A DNA stretch of 6,492 bases, taken from contig SLIS01000010.1 in the NCBI GenBank assembly GCA_007135505.1, positions 1 to 6,492 of the forward strand. Direction: 5' to 3'. Within the stretch, counting starts at the first letter, position 1. Every line of letters begins with the position of its first letter. Position numbers and translations under genes: made by a program. The stretch is from Halovivax sp. (lineage in GTDB: Archaea > Halobacteriota > Halobacteria > Halobacteriales > Natrialbaceae). Below, piece after piece: positions 1 to 5,658 of the stretch. The notes beneath the pieces were generated by a model, which searched no databases, was not told where the DNA came from, and was given only the letters and a program-made list of their open reading frames with translations.

Positions 1-726
1 CGCCTCGGCGTCGAGTACGTCGACGTCCTCCAGTTGCACAACGCGAACGTGGACGAACTCACCGACGACGTCCTCGAACTGCTCGACGAACTCGAGGAAG
101 AGGGCCTGATCCGCGCCCGCGGGCTCGCACTCGGCCCGTCGATTGGCTGGCTGGCCGAGGGCGACTTCGCCATCGAGAACGAGTTCGACTCCGTCCAGCT
201 GGTCTGGAACGTCTTAGAACAGGAGGTGGGCAACCACTTCCTCGAGACGATCGAGCGGACCGGCTCGGGGACGAGCCTGATCCCCCGGGTTCCCCACTCC
301 TCGGGTATCCTCAACGAGCAGGTCACGCCGGAGACGGAACTCGACGCGGGCGACCACCGCGGCTTCCGGCCCGACGAGTGGTACGAGACGGGCTGGGAGA
401 AACTCGAGAAGCTGCGATTCTTAGAGCGCGCGGAGCCGCGAGACGGCGACGGCGAGCGCACCATGGGCCAGGCGGCGATCGCCTGGCTGCTCAGCCACGA
501 CGCCGTCGCCTCGGTCACGCCGACGTTCCGCTCGAAAGCCGACGTCGACGAGTGGGCAGCCGCCAGCGAGGTCCCGTCGCTCTCCGAGGAGGAGTGCGAA
601 CGCGTTGCCGAGTTGTACGCCGACGATTTCGGCATCGACCGTGACGACGGCATGGACGCTCTGCGTTCGTCGGTAGACGGCGCGGACATCGCCGACGCCG
701 GTCTGGACAAGCTCGCGGCCGACTGA
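1..726 (+). CDS. Aldo/keto reductase, C-terminal part (5' end outside window)
   Basis: The reading frame is open from the first base to the TGA at 724-726, giving 241 residues with no start inside the window. The first TTG in frame (base 34) encodes an internal Leu, not a start. The opening residues RLGVEYVDVLQLHN match the aldo/keto reductase strand that carries the active-site His (His13 here). Further on, VPHSSGILNEQ (about residues 94-104) resembles the family's 'plxxGxL' segment. AIAWLLSHDAVASVTPTFRSK (about 158-178) matches the late helix and cofactor-phosphate loop, followed by the usual 'LSEEE' helix. The family reduces aldehydes or ketones, or oxidises alcohols and sugars, with NAD(P)H in the cytoplasm; the substrate cannot be read from this part. 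The N-terminal strands with the catalytic Asp, Tyr and Lys lie upstream. The cofactor loop is PTFRSK rather than the common PGxxxxxQ type, so cofactor choice is open. The family call is firm; the specific function is not. Confidence 0.88.
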   Translation, partial: RLGVEYVDVLQLHNANVDELTDDVLELLDELEEEGLIRARGLALGPSIGWLAEGDFAIENEFDSVQLVWNVLEQEVGNHFLETIERTGSGTSLIPRVPHSSGILNEQVTPETELDAGDHRGFRPDEWYETGWEKLEKLRFLERAEPRDGDGERTMGQAAIAWLLSHDAVASVTPTFRSKADVDEWAAASEVPSLSEEECERVAELYADDFGIDRDDGMDALRSSVDGADIADAGLDKLAAD

Positions 727-746
727 CGGCGCGAGCCGCGACTGAT

Positions 747-780
747 TCCGTCGGTTCGCGTGACGGAGACGGTGTGTTTT
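747..780 (+). terminator. Possible terminator after the reductase
   Basis: A 6-bp inverted repeat (TCCGTC at 747-752, GACGGA at 762-767, 9-base loop) is followed by TTTT at 777-780 and further T-rich sequence to about 789. It lies 20-55 bases past the reductase stop and before the convergent lipoprotein gene. Archaeal termination depends mainly on the T-run, and this one is short, so the call is tentative. Confidence 0.3.
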
Positions 781-823
781 CGTCTATTCTCGAGGAAAGT
801 GACGACGCCGCGTCGCCCGGGCC

Positions 824-1375
824 TCAGGCGTCCGGGAACGTCACGTCGAGCCCCTCGTCTCGCTCGACCGACGCCGCCACTGGATCGAACGGATCGACGG
901 TCACCGTCACCGTCGAGACGTCCGCGGGCACGATGTGGACCAGCCACTCGTCGACCGTCTCGCCGGGATCGAGTTCGACGTCGAGTCGACTGCCGTCGAC
1001 GAGGACCGTCCACTCTGCGTCCTCGTCGTCCGCCTCGATCTGGAGGTGCCCCGGCGCGAGGTCGATCGGTTCGTCGCCGGTGTTCTCGAGTACGTACTGA
1101 CCGAGCAGATACGCGTTCCCGTCGTCTGCCTCCCAGAACTGATCGCCGTCCTCGAGTCGCTCGTACACCGCCGCGTCGAACGCGACCGCAAGTTCGCCAA
1201 CTGGGTCGTCGGGGGTGGCGTCGATCGCTTCGATCGTCGGTTGACTGTCCGCCAGTTCGCCGACGGCGGTGCTCGCAGCTCCGGACTGGTCCGAGGATTC
1301 ACCGTCACTTTGACAGCCCGCGATGGCGATCGTCAGGCAGCCGCCACCGGTCGCCAATAGTTCTCTCCGATCCAT
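824..1375 (-). CDS. Tat-type lipoprotein with DUF4352-like domain
   Basis: This 183-residue protein begins MDRRELLATGGG, a twin-arginine signal (Arg3-Arg4). A short hydrophobic stretch follows, then a lipobox IAGC with Cys21 as the predicted lipidated residue. Haloarchaea export most lipoproteins through Tat, so the mature protein should sit on the outer face of the membrane. Residues 22-55 are a low-complexity linker rich in Ser, Asp and Gln. The rest (about 58-183) looks like one beta-sandwich: YLLGQYVLENTGDEPIDL (about 89-106), then LDPGETVDEWLVHIVP (about 135-150). This 'strand, N-x-G-D/E-P, later PGET, strand' order is typical of DUF4352/telokin-like domains, which often bind ligands or partner proteins at the cell surface. 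No catalytic residues stand out. The gene converges with the reductase and diverges from the Nudix gene. Its role is unknown; the lipoprotein call is strong and the domain call moderate. Confidence 0.85.
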   Translation of the reverse strand: MDRRELLATGGGCLTIAIAGCQSDGESSDQSGAASTAVGELADSQPTIEAIDATPDDPVGELAVAFDAAVYERLEDGDQFWEADDGNAYLLGQYVLENTGDEPIDLAPGHLQIEADDEDAEWTVLVDGSRLDVELDPGETVDEWLVHIVPADVSTVTVTVDPFDPVAASVERDEGLDVTFPDA

Positions 1376-1397
1376 ATCGGACGAATTTTAGTCTACT

Positions 1398-1404
1398 ATG
1401 ATAA
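1398..1404 (-). promoter_or_regulatory. TATA-like box of the lipoprotein gene
   Basis: On the minus strand the sequence reads TTATCAT, centred 26 bases upstream of the lipoprotein ATG. It is part of a conspicuous AT-rich island (about 1383-1408) in otherwise GC-rich DNA. This spacing fits a leaderless archaeal transcript. No ribosome binding site is seen before the ATG. The assignment rests on position and composition only. Confidence 0.45.
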
Positions 1405-1484
1405 TTCTGTCGTCCGTGTCCGTCTCGCGTCTCGTCGGAACGGTCGGCGCGTGTGACGGTCCGCCGATGCCACCGAACCGAACG

Positions 1485-1492
1485 ATTTGTAT
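1485..1492 (+). promoter_or_regulatory. TATA-like box of the Nudix gene
   Basis: ATTTGTAT is the only AT-rich octamer in the stretch before the Nudix gene and is centred about 30 bases upstream of the ATG at 1519. That spacing supports a leaderless or nearly leaderless transcript and favours the 1519 start over the GTG at 1453, which lies upstream of this box. The call is from position only. Confidence 0.45.
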
Positions 1493-1518
1493 CGGTCAAC
1501 CGACTCGTCTCCGAACCC

Positions 1519-2172
1519 ATGACCATCACGCACGAAAACCGTACGGGCGTCGAGGCTCGGCTCGAACGGCTCTTCGATACGTACGGCGAGTTCCCCGTCG
1601 TCGAGAACGGCGAGGTCGTTCCGACCGAGCGGTTCGATCGACTGCACGACCGGGCTCGCGACGGGTACACGGGCGGCGGGTACGCCTGGATCGTCCGCGA
1701 CCCCGACGACGCGCCGGACCTGGCGCCGTCGATGCCGCCGGAGGCCGTCGAAACCGACCCGGCAGTCTGTCTGATCCAGCACCGGGGTGGCGAGGATCGG
1801 TGGGCCATCCCGGGCGGCGGCCGCGAGGCTGGCGAAACCTACGAGGAGGCGACGATTCGGGAGGTTCGCGAGGAGGTCGGCCTCGAGGTCTCCCTCGACG
1901 AGCCGTTTTTCGCGTACCGGGCGAGTCACGCGCCCGACGACGGGCGGGATCTCCGACTGCACACGCTGTGGGTCTGCTTCGACGCGACGTACGAGGACGG
2001 GACCCTCCAGCTCCTGCCCGGCGAACTCCGCGGCGCCGCGTGGTTCCTCGACCCGCCGCGGGCACTTGGTCCGTGGGGTCAGTTTCGCGCCCGCTCGTGG
2101 TGGGAGGCGTACGACGTGGACGAGCCGTGGTGGGCGGACCTCGATCCGGATCCGTACGACCTGGCGACCTGA
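1519..2172 (+). CDS. Nudix hydrolase
   Basis: This 217-residue protein carries a perfect Nudix box at residues 100-122: G100, E106, then REVREEVGL (114-122). It matches G-x5-E-x7-REUxEExGU, with E115, E118 and E119 in the position of the metal-binding glutamates. The preceding WAIPGGG and following beta strands complete the fold. Nudix enzymes cleave nucleoside diphosphates linked to another group (such as oxidised dNTPs, ADP-ribose, NADH, dinucleotides) in the cytoplasm. The substrate is not evident here. Residues 1-60 form an extra N-terminal segment, largely helical and acidic, and the C-terminus (about 180-217) is rich in Trp and Pro, with WW pairs at 194-195 and 204-205; either could shape specificity. 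I chose the ATG at 1519; a GTG at 1453 would add 22 residues that look like translated non-coding sequence. It is followed 68 bases later by the MazG-like gene on the same strand. Confidence 0.9.
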   Translation: MTITHENRTGVEARLERLFDTYGEFPVVENGEVVPTERFDRLHDRARDGYTGGGYAWIVRDPDDAPDLAPSMPPEAVETDPAVCLIQHRGGEDRWAIPGGGREAGETYEEATIREVREEVGLEVSLDEPFFAYRASHAPDDGRDLRLHTLWVCFDATYEDGTLQLLPGELRGAAWFLDPPRALGPWGQFRARSWWEAYDVDEPWWADLDPDPYDLAT

Positions 2173-2208
2173 CCGGCCGCTCGTCTCGTCGCTTGCGACA
2201 TTCCGACG

Positions 2209-2215
2209 TTTTATC
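2209..2215 (+). promoter_or_regulatory. TATA-like box of the MazG-like gene
   Basis: TTTTATC is a good haloarchaeal TATA-like sequence, centred 29 bases upstream of the ATG at 2241, with no ribosome binding site in between. It suggests the MazG-like gene has its own promoter and a leaderless transcript even though it lies only 68 bases behind the Nudix gene. Read-through from the Nudix gene remains possible. Confidence 0.55.
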
Positions 2216-2240
2216 GGTTCCCGACGCGACCGCGGATTCG

Positions 2241-2777
2241 ATGACCACGTTCGAGACTCTCCAGCGCGAGGTCGGCGAGTGGAGCGAACGACAGTTCGGC
2301 GACCAGCCGGTCGTCAACCCGCTGCTCGGCGTCGGCGAGGAGTTCGGCGAACTCGTCGCGCACCTCGAATCGCACGACGCCGTGACGAACCACGAACGCG
2401 ACTGCGTCGGCGACCTGCTCGTCTACCTGGCCGACTTCTGTCACCGTCGCGGCCACGACCTCCAGGCGGCCGCCGATTCGACGGTTCCGGCCGAACGGGG
2501 CTACGACGATCCGCTGAACGGAGTCGCGACCGCCCTCGGCTCGCTCAACCGGTCGGTCCTCAAGCGACGTCAGGGGATCCGCCTCGACGAGGACCGGGTC
2601 GGTGACGCCGCCGAACGGCGCGCGATCGCCCGGATCGTCGACAGTCTCGACGCCTTCGCGCGGGAGCGGGGCTACACGCTGGAGGCGTGTCTCGCCGTCG
2701 CGTGGGACGAGGAGGTCAGCGACCGCGAGTGGGACAGCTCCTACGTCGAGGAGTCGGCCGACGGCGGAGACGCCTGA
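2241..2777 (+). CDS. MazG-like nucleotide pyrophosphohydrolase
   Basis: This 178-residue, mostly helical protein shows the all-alpha NTP pyrophosphatase pattern. GEEFGELV at 32-39 supplies the E-x-x-E metal site (E34, E37; also E33). DCVGDLLVYLADFCHRRGHDL (about 54-74) supplies the second acidic helix (D54, D58). Family members hydrolyse (d)NTPs to NMP and pyrophosphate in the cytoplasm, removing non-canonical or excess nucleotides. In the classical motif the second helix reads E-x-x-D; here the Glu position is Cys55 and D54 lies one residue earlier. The second half (about 93-165) aligns with the first but lacks the acidic residues, so the chain looks like a fused pair of domains with one active site. 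It ends with WDEEVSDREW, similar to the usual MazG-family tail. I chose the ATG at 2241 because it follows a TATA-like box at the right distance. Open sequence upstream in the same frame is antisense or out-of-frame shadow. Substrate unknown. Confidence 0.8.
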   Translation: MTTFETLQREVGEWSERQFGDQPVVNPLLGVGEEFGELVAHLESHDAVTNHERDCVGDLLVYLADFCHRRGHDLQAAADSTVPAERGYDDPLNGVATALGSLNRSVLKRRQGIRLDEDRVGDAAERRAIARIVDSLDAFARERGYTLEACLAVAWDEEVSDREWDSSYVEESADGGDA

Positions 2778-2815
2778 TCGAATCAGGTTCTCGCGGCTGG
2801 TTGTATTCCGTACCG

Positions 2816-2820
2816 TTTTT
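2816..2820 (+). terminator. Possible T-run terminator of the MazG-like gene
   Basis: Five T residues lie 39 bases past the MazG-like stop, in the 65-base region between two convergent genes. Archaeal polymerase can terminate at such oligo-T runs without a hairpin. I see no clear stem before it. Confidence 0.4.
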
Positions 2821-2842
2821 CACTCCCGTCGATTCGCAGCGC

Positions 2843-3412
2843 TCAGTGTTCGGGCCGCGATCCGCGCACGTCGGCGAGCAACGACGTCGCCCGCGTCCGG
2901 TACTGCTCTCGCGTCGTCGCCGGCGACTCGGGACCGAGGTCGTAGCCCAGATCGGGTGAGCTGGGGGCCCAGGAGGCGTCTTCGAGGAGCTCGTTCGCCT
3001 CGAAGGCGAGCAGTCGGTCGTCCGCGGCCATCACGCGCTCCCACTCGGTCTCCGTGGGAGGCTCGATCGCAAGCGATTCCCAGACGCTGTCCAGGATGCG
3101 CTCCTCGGCGGGCTGGACCCGTTCGAGCCTGGCTTTCAGGGGCCGTGGGATGTCGCCCAGGTAGGCCTCGGCGGCGTCGTGGAGCAGCCCGATCAACTGG
3201 AGCCGCGGGTCCGCTCGCGGCAGTTCGTGGCTGACGTTGAGCGAGTGGTGGGCGACGCTGTAGAAGTGATCGCAGTGGCCGCCGAACCGGCAGGTGTGGG
3301 ACAGTCCGGCGGCGACGTCCGGCAGGTGGACGTCGCCCGGAGACACGTCGAACGGGTCGACCCGCCGTCCCGTGTAGGTCTCGATGAACGTCTCCACCGT
3401 TGACTCGTCCAT
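2843..3412 (-). CDS. HD-domain phosphohydrolase, YfbR type
   Basis: This 189-residue protein has the HD metal-binding pattern in order: Arg42 in RFGG, His56 in YSVAHHSL (51-58), His78-Asp79 in LLHDAAEAYLGDIPRPLK (about 76-93), and Asp131 or Asp132 near DDRLL. The phrase AEAYLGDIPRPLK is a hallmark of the YfbR-like branch, and the length fits. Known members such as E. coli YfbR remove the 5'-phosphate from deoxyribonucleoside monophosphates using a divalent metal; the same activity is inferred here, not shown. The ATG at 3412 is the only sensible start. The frame runs open far upstream through the permease gene, but that is a shadow. The gene lies 101 bases downstream of the ABC permease on the same strand and converges with the MazG-like gene, whose NMP products would be plausible substrates. 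It probably has its own promoter, which overlaps a palindrome at 3435-3450. Confidence 0.88.
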   Translation of the reverse strand: MDESTVETFIETYTGRRVDPFDVSPGDVHLPDVAAGLSHTCRFGGHCDHFYSVAHHSLNVSHELPRADPRLQLIGLLHDAAEAYLGDIPRPLKARLERVQPAEERILDSVWESLAIEPPTETEWERVMAADDRLLAFEANELLEDASWAPSSPDLGYDLGPESPATTREQYRTRATSLLADVRGSRPEH

Positions 3413-3434
3413 GTTCGTGACTGTCGCACCGATC

Positions 3435-3450
3435 GACAAAGGGCTTTGTC
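3435..3450. promoter_or_regulatory. 16-base palindrome over the HD gene promoter
   Basis: The sequence is GACAAAG, GG, CTTTGTC: two perfect 7-base arms around a 2-base centre, located 23-38 bases upstream of the HD gene ATG. The minus-strand CTTTG arm sits about 28 bases from the start, where a TATA-like box would be, so a protein bound here could block TBP/TFB. The 2-base spacer is too short for a good RNA hairpin, which favours a DNA-binding site over a terminator. The regulator is unknown. Confidence 0.45.
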
Positions 3451-3463
3451 GTGTGTAAGCTCG

Positions 3464-3467
3464 AAAA
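3464..3467 (-). terminator. Possible T-run after the ABC permease
   Basis: On the minus strand a TTTT run lies 47-50 bases past the permease stop and before the HD gene promoter. It is the only T-run between these two genes. It is short and has no evident stem, so this is a weak call. Confidence 0.22.
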
Positions 3468-3513
3468 CCCGGCGAACGACCCGCGCACTCGTGCCCGTGC
3501 GGCCAGGCGCCGA

Positions 3514-4803
3514 TCACTCGTACCGGAGCGCGTCGATCGGGTCGGTACGAGCGGCCTTCCAGGCGGGGTACAGTCCCGAGACGATGCCGACCAGGATCCC
3601 GACGGCGATCGCGAGGAGGACGTACTCGAGAGGGTACACCAGCGGCAGGCCGATGTACCAAGCGCCGAGGTAGCCACCCACGAGTCCGAGGACCGTCCCG
3701 AGGATCGCGCCGATCACCCCCAGGACGATGGCCTCCGCGAGAAAGAGCCCGAGGACCTGTCGATTCTGCGCGCCGACGGCCTTCATGATCCCGATCTCGC
3801 GGGTCCGCTCGGTGACGGAGACGAGCATGATGTTCGCGATGCCGATCGAGCCGACCAGCAGCGAGATGGCGGCGATCCCGACGATGAAGTTCTGCAGGAG
3901 GTCGAGCACGTCCCGGAGTTGCTGGAGGAGTTCCGTGCTCGTCTCGAGCGTGACGGTGAGGTCGCCGGCCGCGAGCAATTCGCTCGCGTCGGAGTCGTCG
4001 CTCTCGAGGTAGGTCCTCGCTCTGTCGCGGGCGCGATCGACCGCCTCGTCGTCGGCCGACGGCGCTTCCACCACGATGGCGACGTAGCGCGCCTCGTCGA
4101 TCGGATCGCCGGTTTCGTCGTCTCCCCCGGCGCCGGGGTCCGTCGCACCGGCGACTTCCTCCGTGTAGTAGGGGTCCGTCGGGACGTACACCCGCGGCGC
4201 GGGGCCGAAGCCCTCGAACGGGCTCAGCCCCTCCGAGGTGTCCGTGATCCCGACGACGGTGACGGTCGTCTGCGCGCCGCCCTGGAGCGTGATCGTGAGT
4301 TCGTCGCCCAGTTCGACGTCGTCCTCGAACGCGCCCGCGACGGCCGGATTGATCACCGCCTCGCGCTCGCCGGACTCGAACTGGCGCCCGTCCTCGAGGT
4401 CGTCCCCCCTGACGTACGACGGACCGGTGGCAAAGAGGGCGTCGCCCTGCGGGATGCGCTCGTCCTCGAAGCCGATCGCCTGCGTCGAAAGCGACGCGTA
4501 ACCGTAGGCCGCGTCGATCCCGTCGCGATCGTCGAGCGTCTCGAGATCCCTCTCGCTGAACACGGGCTGGGCGCCGGCGAGCGGCCCGCCCTCGGCGTCG
4601 GGGTCGGCCGCCCAGCCGTAGACGTTGCGCTGGTCGTCGGGACTGATGTCGCCGATGATGCCCGCCTGGAGGCTGGCTCCGAGCGTGACGAACGCGATCA
4701 CCGCCGCGATCCCGATTATCACGCCGAGCGCCGTCAGCGCCGACCGGAGCGGGTGACCCCGGATCGATCGCCAGGCAAGCCGGGCGAAGGCGATCGGTTC
4801 CAT
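3514..4803 (-). CDS. ABC transporter permease, MacB/FtsX family
   Basis: The protein has 429 residues with the MacB layout. A hydrophobic helix lies near the N-terminus (about 22-43), a large acidic extracytoplasmic MacB_PCD-like domain spans about 45-295, and three hydrophobic segments follow at about 304-330, 353-385 and 392-415. [21 protein letters not shown] (330-350) is the typical coupling-helix region contacting the ATPase, and the end, [12 protein letters not shown], is the usual FtsX/MacB tail. Such permeases, as dimers, drive export or mechanical work on lipids, peptides, lipoproteins or envelope proteins rather than classical pore transport. Its ATG overlaps the stop of the ATPase gene by one base (TGATG), so the two are co-transcribed and probably translationally coupled. 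No MacA-like adaptor or substrate gene is adjacent. The substrate is unknown; the family call is firm. Confidence 0.92.
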   Translation of the reverse strand: MEPIAFARLAWRSIRGHPLRSALTALGVIIGIAAVIAFVTLGASLQAGIIGDISPDDQRNVYGWAADPDAEGGPLAGAQPVFSERDLETLDDRDGIDAAYGYASLSTQAIGFEDERIPQGDALFATGPSYVRGDDLEDGRQFESGEREAVINPAVAGAFEDDVELGDELTITLQGGAQTTVTVVGITDTSEGLSPFEGFGPAPRVYVPTDPYYTEEVAGATDPGAGGDDETGDPIDEARYVAIVVEAPSADDEAVDRARDRARTYLESDDSDASELLAAGDLTVTLETSTELLQQLRDVLDLLQNFIVGIAAISLLVGSIGIANIMLVSVTERTREIGIMKAVGAQNRQVLGLFLAEAIVLGVIGAILGTVLGLVGGYLGAWYIGLPLVYPLEYVLLAIAVGILVGIVSGLYPAWKAARTDPIDALRYE

Positions 4804-5525
4804 CAGTGATCACCCGATTCGTCCGCCTGCCGACCGTTCAGTTCCTCGATCCGCTCGATCCGGCCGTCGAGGAGGTGGACGATCCGCTCGGCCCGCTCGG
4901 CGACGTGGCGCTCGTGGGTAACGACGACGATCGTCGCGCCGGCCGCCGAGAACTCCTCGAACAGGTCGAGGATGTCGGCCTCGGTGCCGGTATCGAGGTT
5001 GCCCGACGGCTCGTCGGCCAGCACGATCGCCGGATCGTTCACGAGCGCCCGGGCGAGGGCGACCCGCTGGCGCTGCCCGCCGGAGAGTTCACTCGGCAGG
5101 TGGTCCAGCCGGTCGCCCAGGCCGACCCGCTCGAGGAGGTCCCGCGCCCGCTCCCGTCGCTCGGCTCGGGCCACGCCCTGGAACAGTTGCGGGAGCTCGA
5201 CGTTCTCCTGGGCGGTCAGTCGCGGCATCAGGTTGAAGGTCTGGAAGACGAACCCGACCTGCGTCCCGCGCAGCGTCGTCCGCTCGCGGTCGGAGAGTTC
5301 CGTCACGTCGCGCCCGTCGACGACGACGCGGCCCGCAGTCGGGGTGTCGAGACAGCCGACCAGGTTCATCAGCGTGGACTTGCCGGAGCCGCTCGGCCCC
5401 ATGATCGCGGTGTAGGATCCCCGGGGAACGTCGAGCGAGACGCCGTCGAGCGCGTGAACCGGCTCGGCCAGCTGGTAGGTCCGCCGGACGTCCTCGAGGC
5501 TGACGGCCGTTCCGGTCGTCGCCAT
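4803..5525 (-). CDS. ABC transporter ATP-binding protein, LolD/MacB family
   Basis: A complete 240-residue nucleotide-binding subunit. Walker A is GPSGSGKST (43-51), the Q-loop Gln is Q95 in [10 protein letters not shown], the signature is LSGGQ (147-151), Walker B is IVLADE (167-172), the D-loop is SGNLD (174-178) and the switch His is H204 in VVTHE. The [18 protein letters not shown] stretch after the Q-loop is characteristic of the LolD/MacB/FtsE group that pairs with FtsX-type permeases. It hydrolyses ATP on the cytoplasmic side to power the permease encoded immediately downstream. The C-terminal 20 residues are an acidic tail rich in Glu, Asp and Arg. The ATG at 5525 fits the conserved N-terminus ([11 protein letters not shown]) and a T-rich box about 27 bases upstream. 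It is the first gene of the two-gene operon. Confidence 0.95.
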   Translation of the reverse strand: MATTGTAVSLEDVRRTYQLAEPVHALDGVSLDVPRGSYTAIMGPSGSGKSTLMNLVGCLDTPTAGRVVVDGRDVTELSDRERTTLRGTQVGFVFQTFNLMPRLTAQENVELPQLFQGVARAERRERARDLLERVGLGDRLDHLPSELSGGQRQRVALARALVNDPAIVLADEPSGNLDTGTEADILDLFEEFSAAGATIVVVTHERHVAERAERIVHLLDGRIERIEELNGRQADESGDH

Positions 5526-5546
5526 GCGGGTCGGACCACATCGCCC

Positions 5547-5556
5547 CCGAAAAAGA
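5547..5556 (-). promoter_or_regulatory. T-rich promoter element of the ABC operon
   Basis: On the minus strand TCTTTTTCGG is centred about 27 bases upstream of the ATPase ATG and is the only AT-rich spot in the 133-base gap. It could be a degenerate TATA box. The T5 run could equally end transcription from the FAU-1 gene located upstream on the same strand, or serve both purposes. Confidence 0.35.
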
Positions 5557-5585
5557 TTCCCACGCCGTTCGGGTCGCCGGTCCGT

Positions 5586-5601
5586 CGATCGCGTTCGATC
5601 G
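5586..5601. repeat. Paired CGATCG motif in the FAU-1/ABC gap
   Basis: Two copies of the self-complementary hexamer CGATCG flank the 4 bases CGTT. They lie 61-76 bases upstream of the ATPase start. The arrangement could be a regulator site or a short hairpin (6-bp stem, 4-base loop) in the 3' region of the FAU-1 transcript. CGATCG is common in GC-rich haloarchaeal DNA, so chance is a real alternative. Confidence 0.3.
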
Positions 5602-5658
5602 GGGGAATCGGCCGGGTCCGCCGCGCTCGTCCGTCGACTTTACGCCGGTCGGGTCGGC

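Noticed and set aside
34..36. TTG as the start of the reductase
   Set aside because: The residues before it (RLGVEYVDVLQ) belong to the conserved reductase strand, so TTG is an internal Leu codon and the gene begins outside the window.
935..1360. Open frame on the + strand opposite the lipoprotein gene
   Set aside because: It is the antisense shadow common in GC-rich coding DNA. The minus-strand protein has a clear Tat signal and lipobox at the right place.
1453..1518. GTG start adding 22 residues to the Nudix protein
   Set aside because: The added residues have non-haloarchaeal composition (few acidic residues) and would put the start upstream of the best TATA-like box.
2143..2152. Palindrome GATCCGGATC near the end of the Nudix gene
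   Set aside because: It lies within coding sequence for an Asp-Pro-Asp stretch and is explained by codon choice; nothing suggests a regulatory role.
1398..2240. In-frame upstream extension of the MazG-like gene to about 459 residues
   Set aside because: The added part is an Arg-rich shadow of the Nudix gene. The Nudix box is perfect in the other frame, and a TATA-like box lies just before 2241.
3451..4809. Long + strand open frame (about 452 residues) opposite the permease
   Set aside because: It is the antisense frame of a convincing membrane protein and shows no recognisable motif, only Arg/Asp/Val-rich sequence.
3413..4813. In-frame upstream extension of the HD gene giving a protein of about 656 residues
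   Set aside because: The extension is an alternative frame of the permease gene, very rich in Arg and low in hydrophobic residues. The HD family starts at the Met at 3412, and the permease frame explains this DNA fully.
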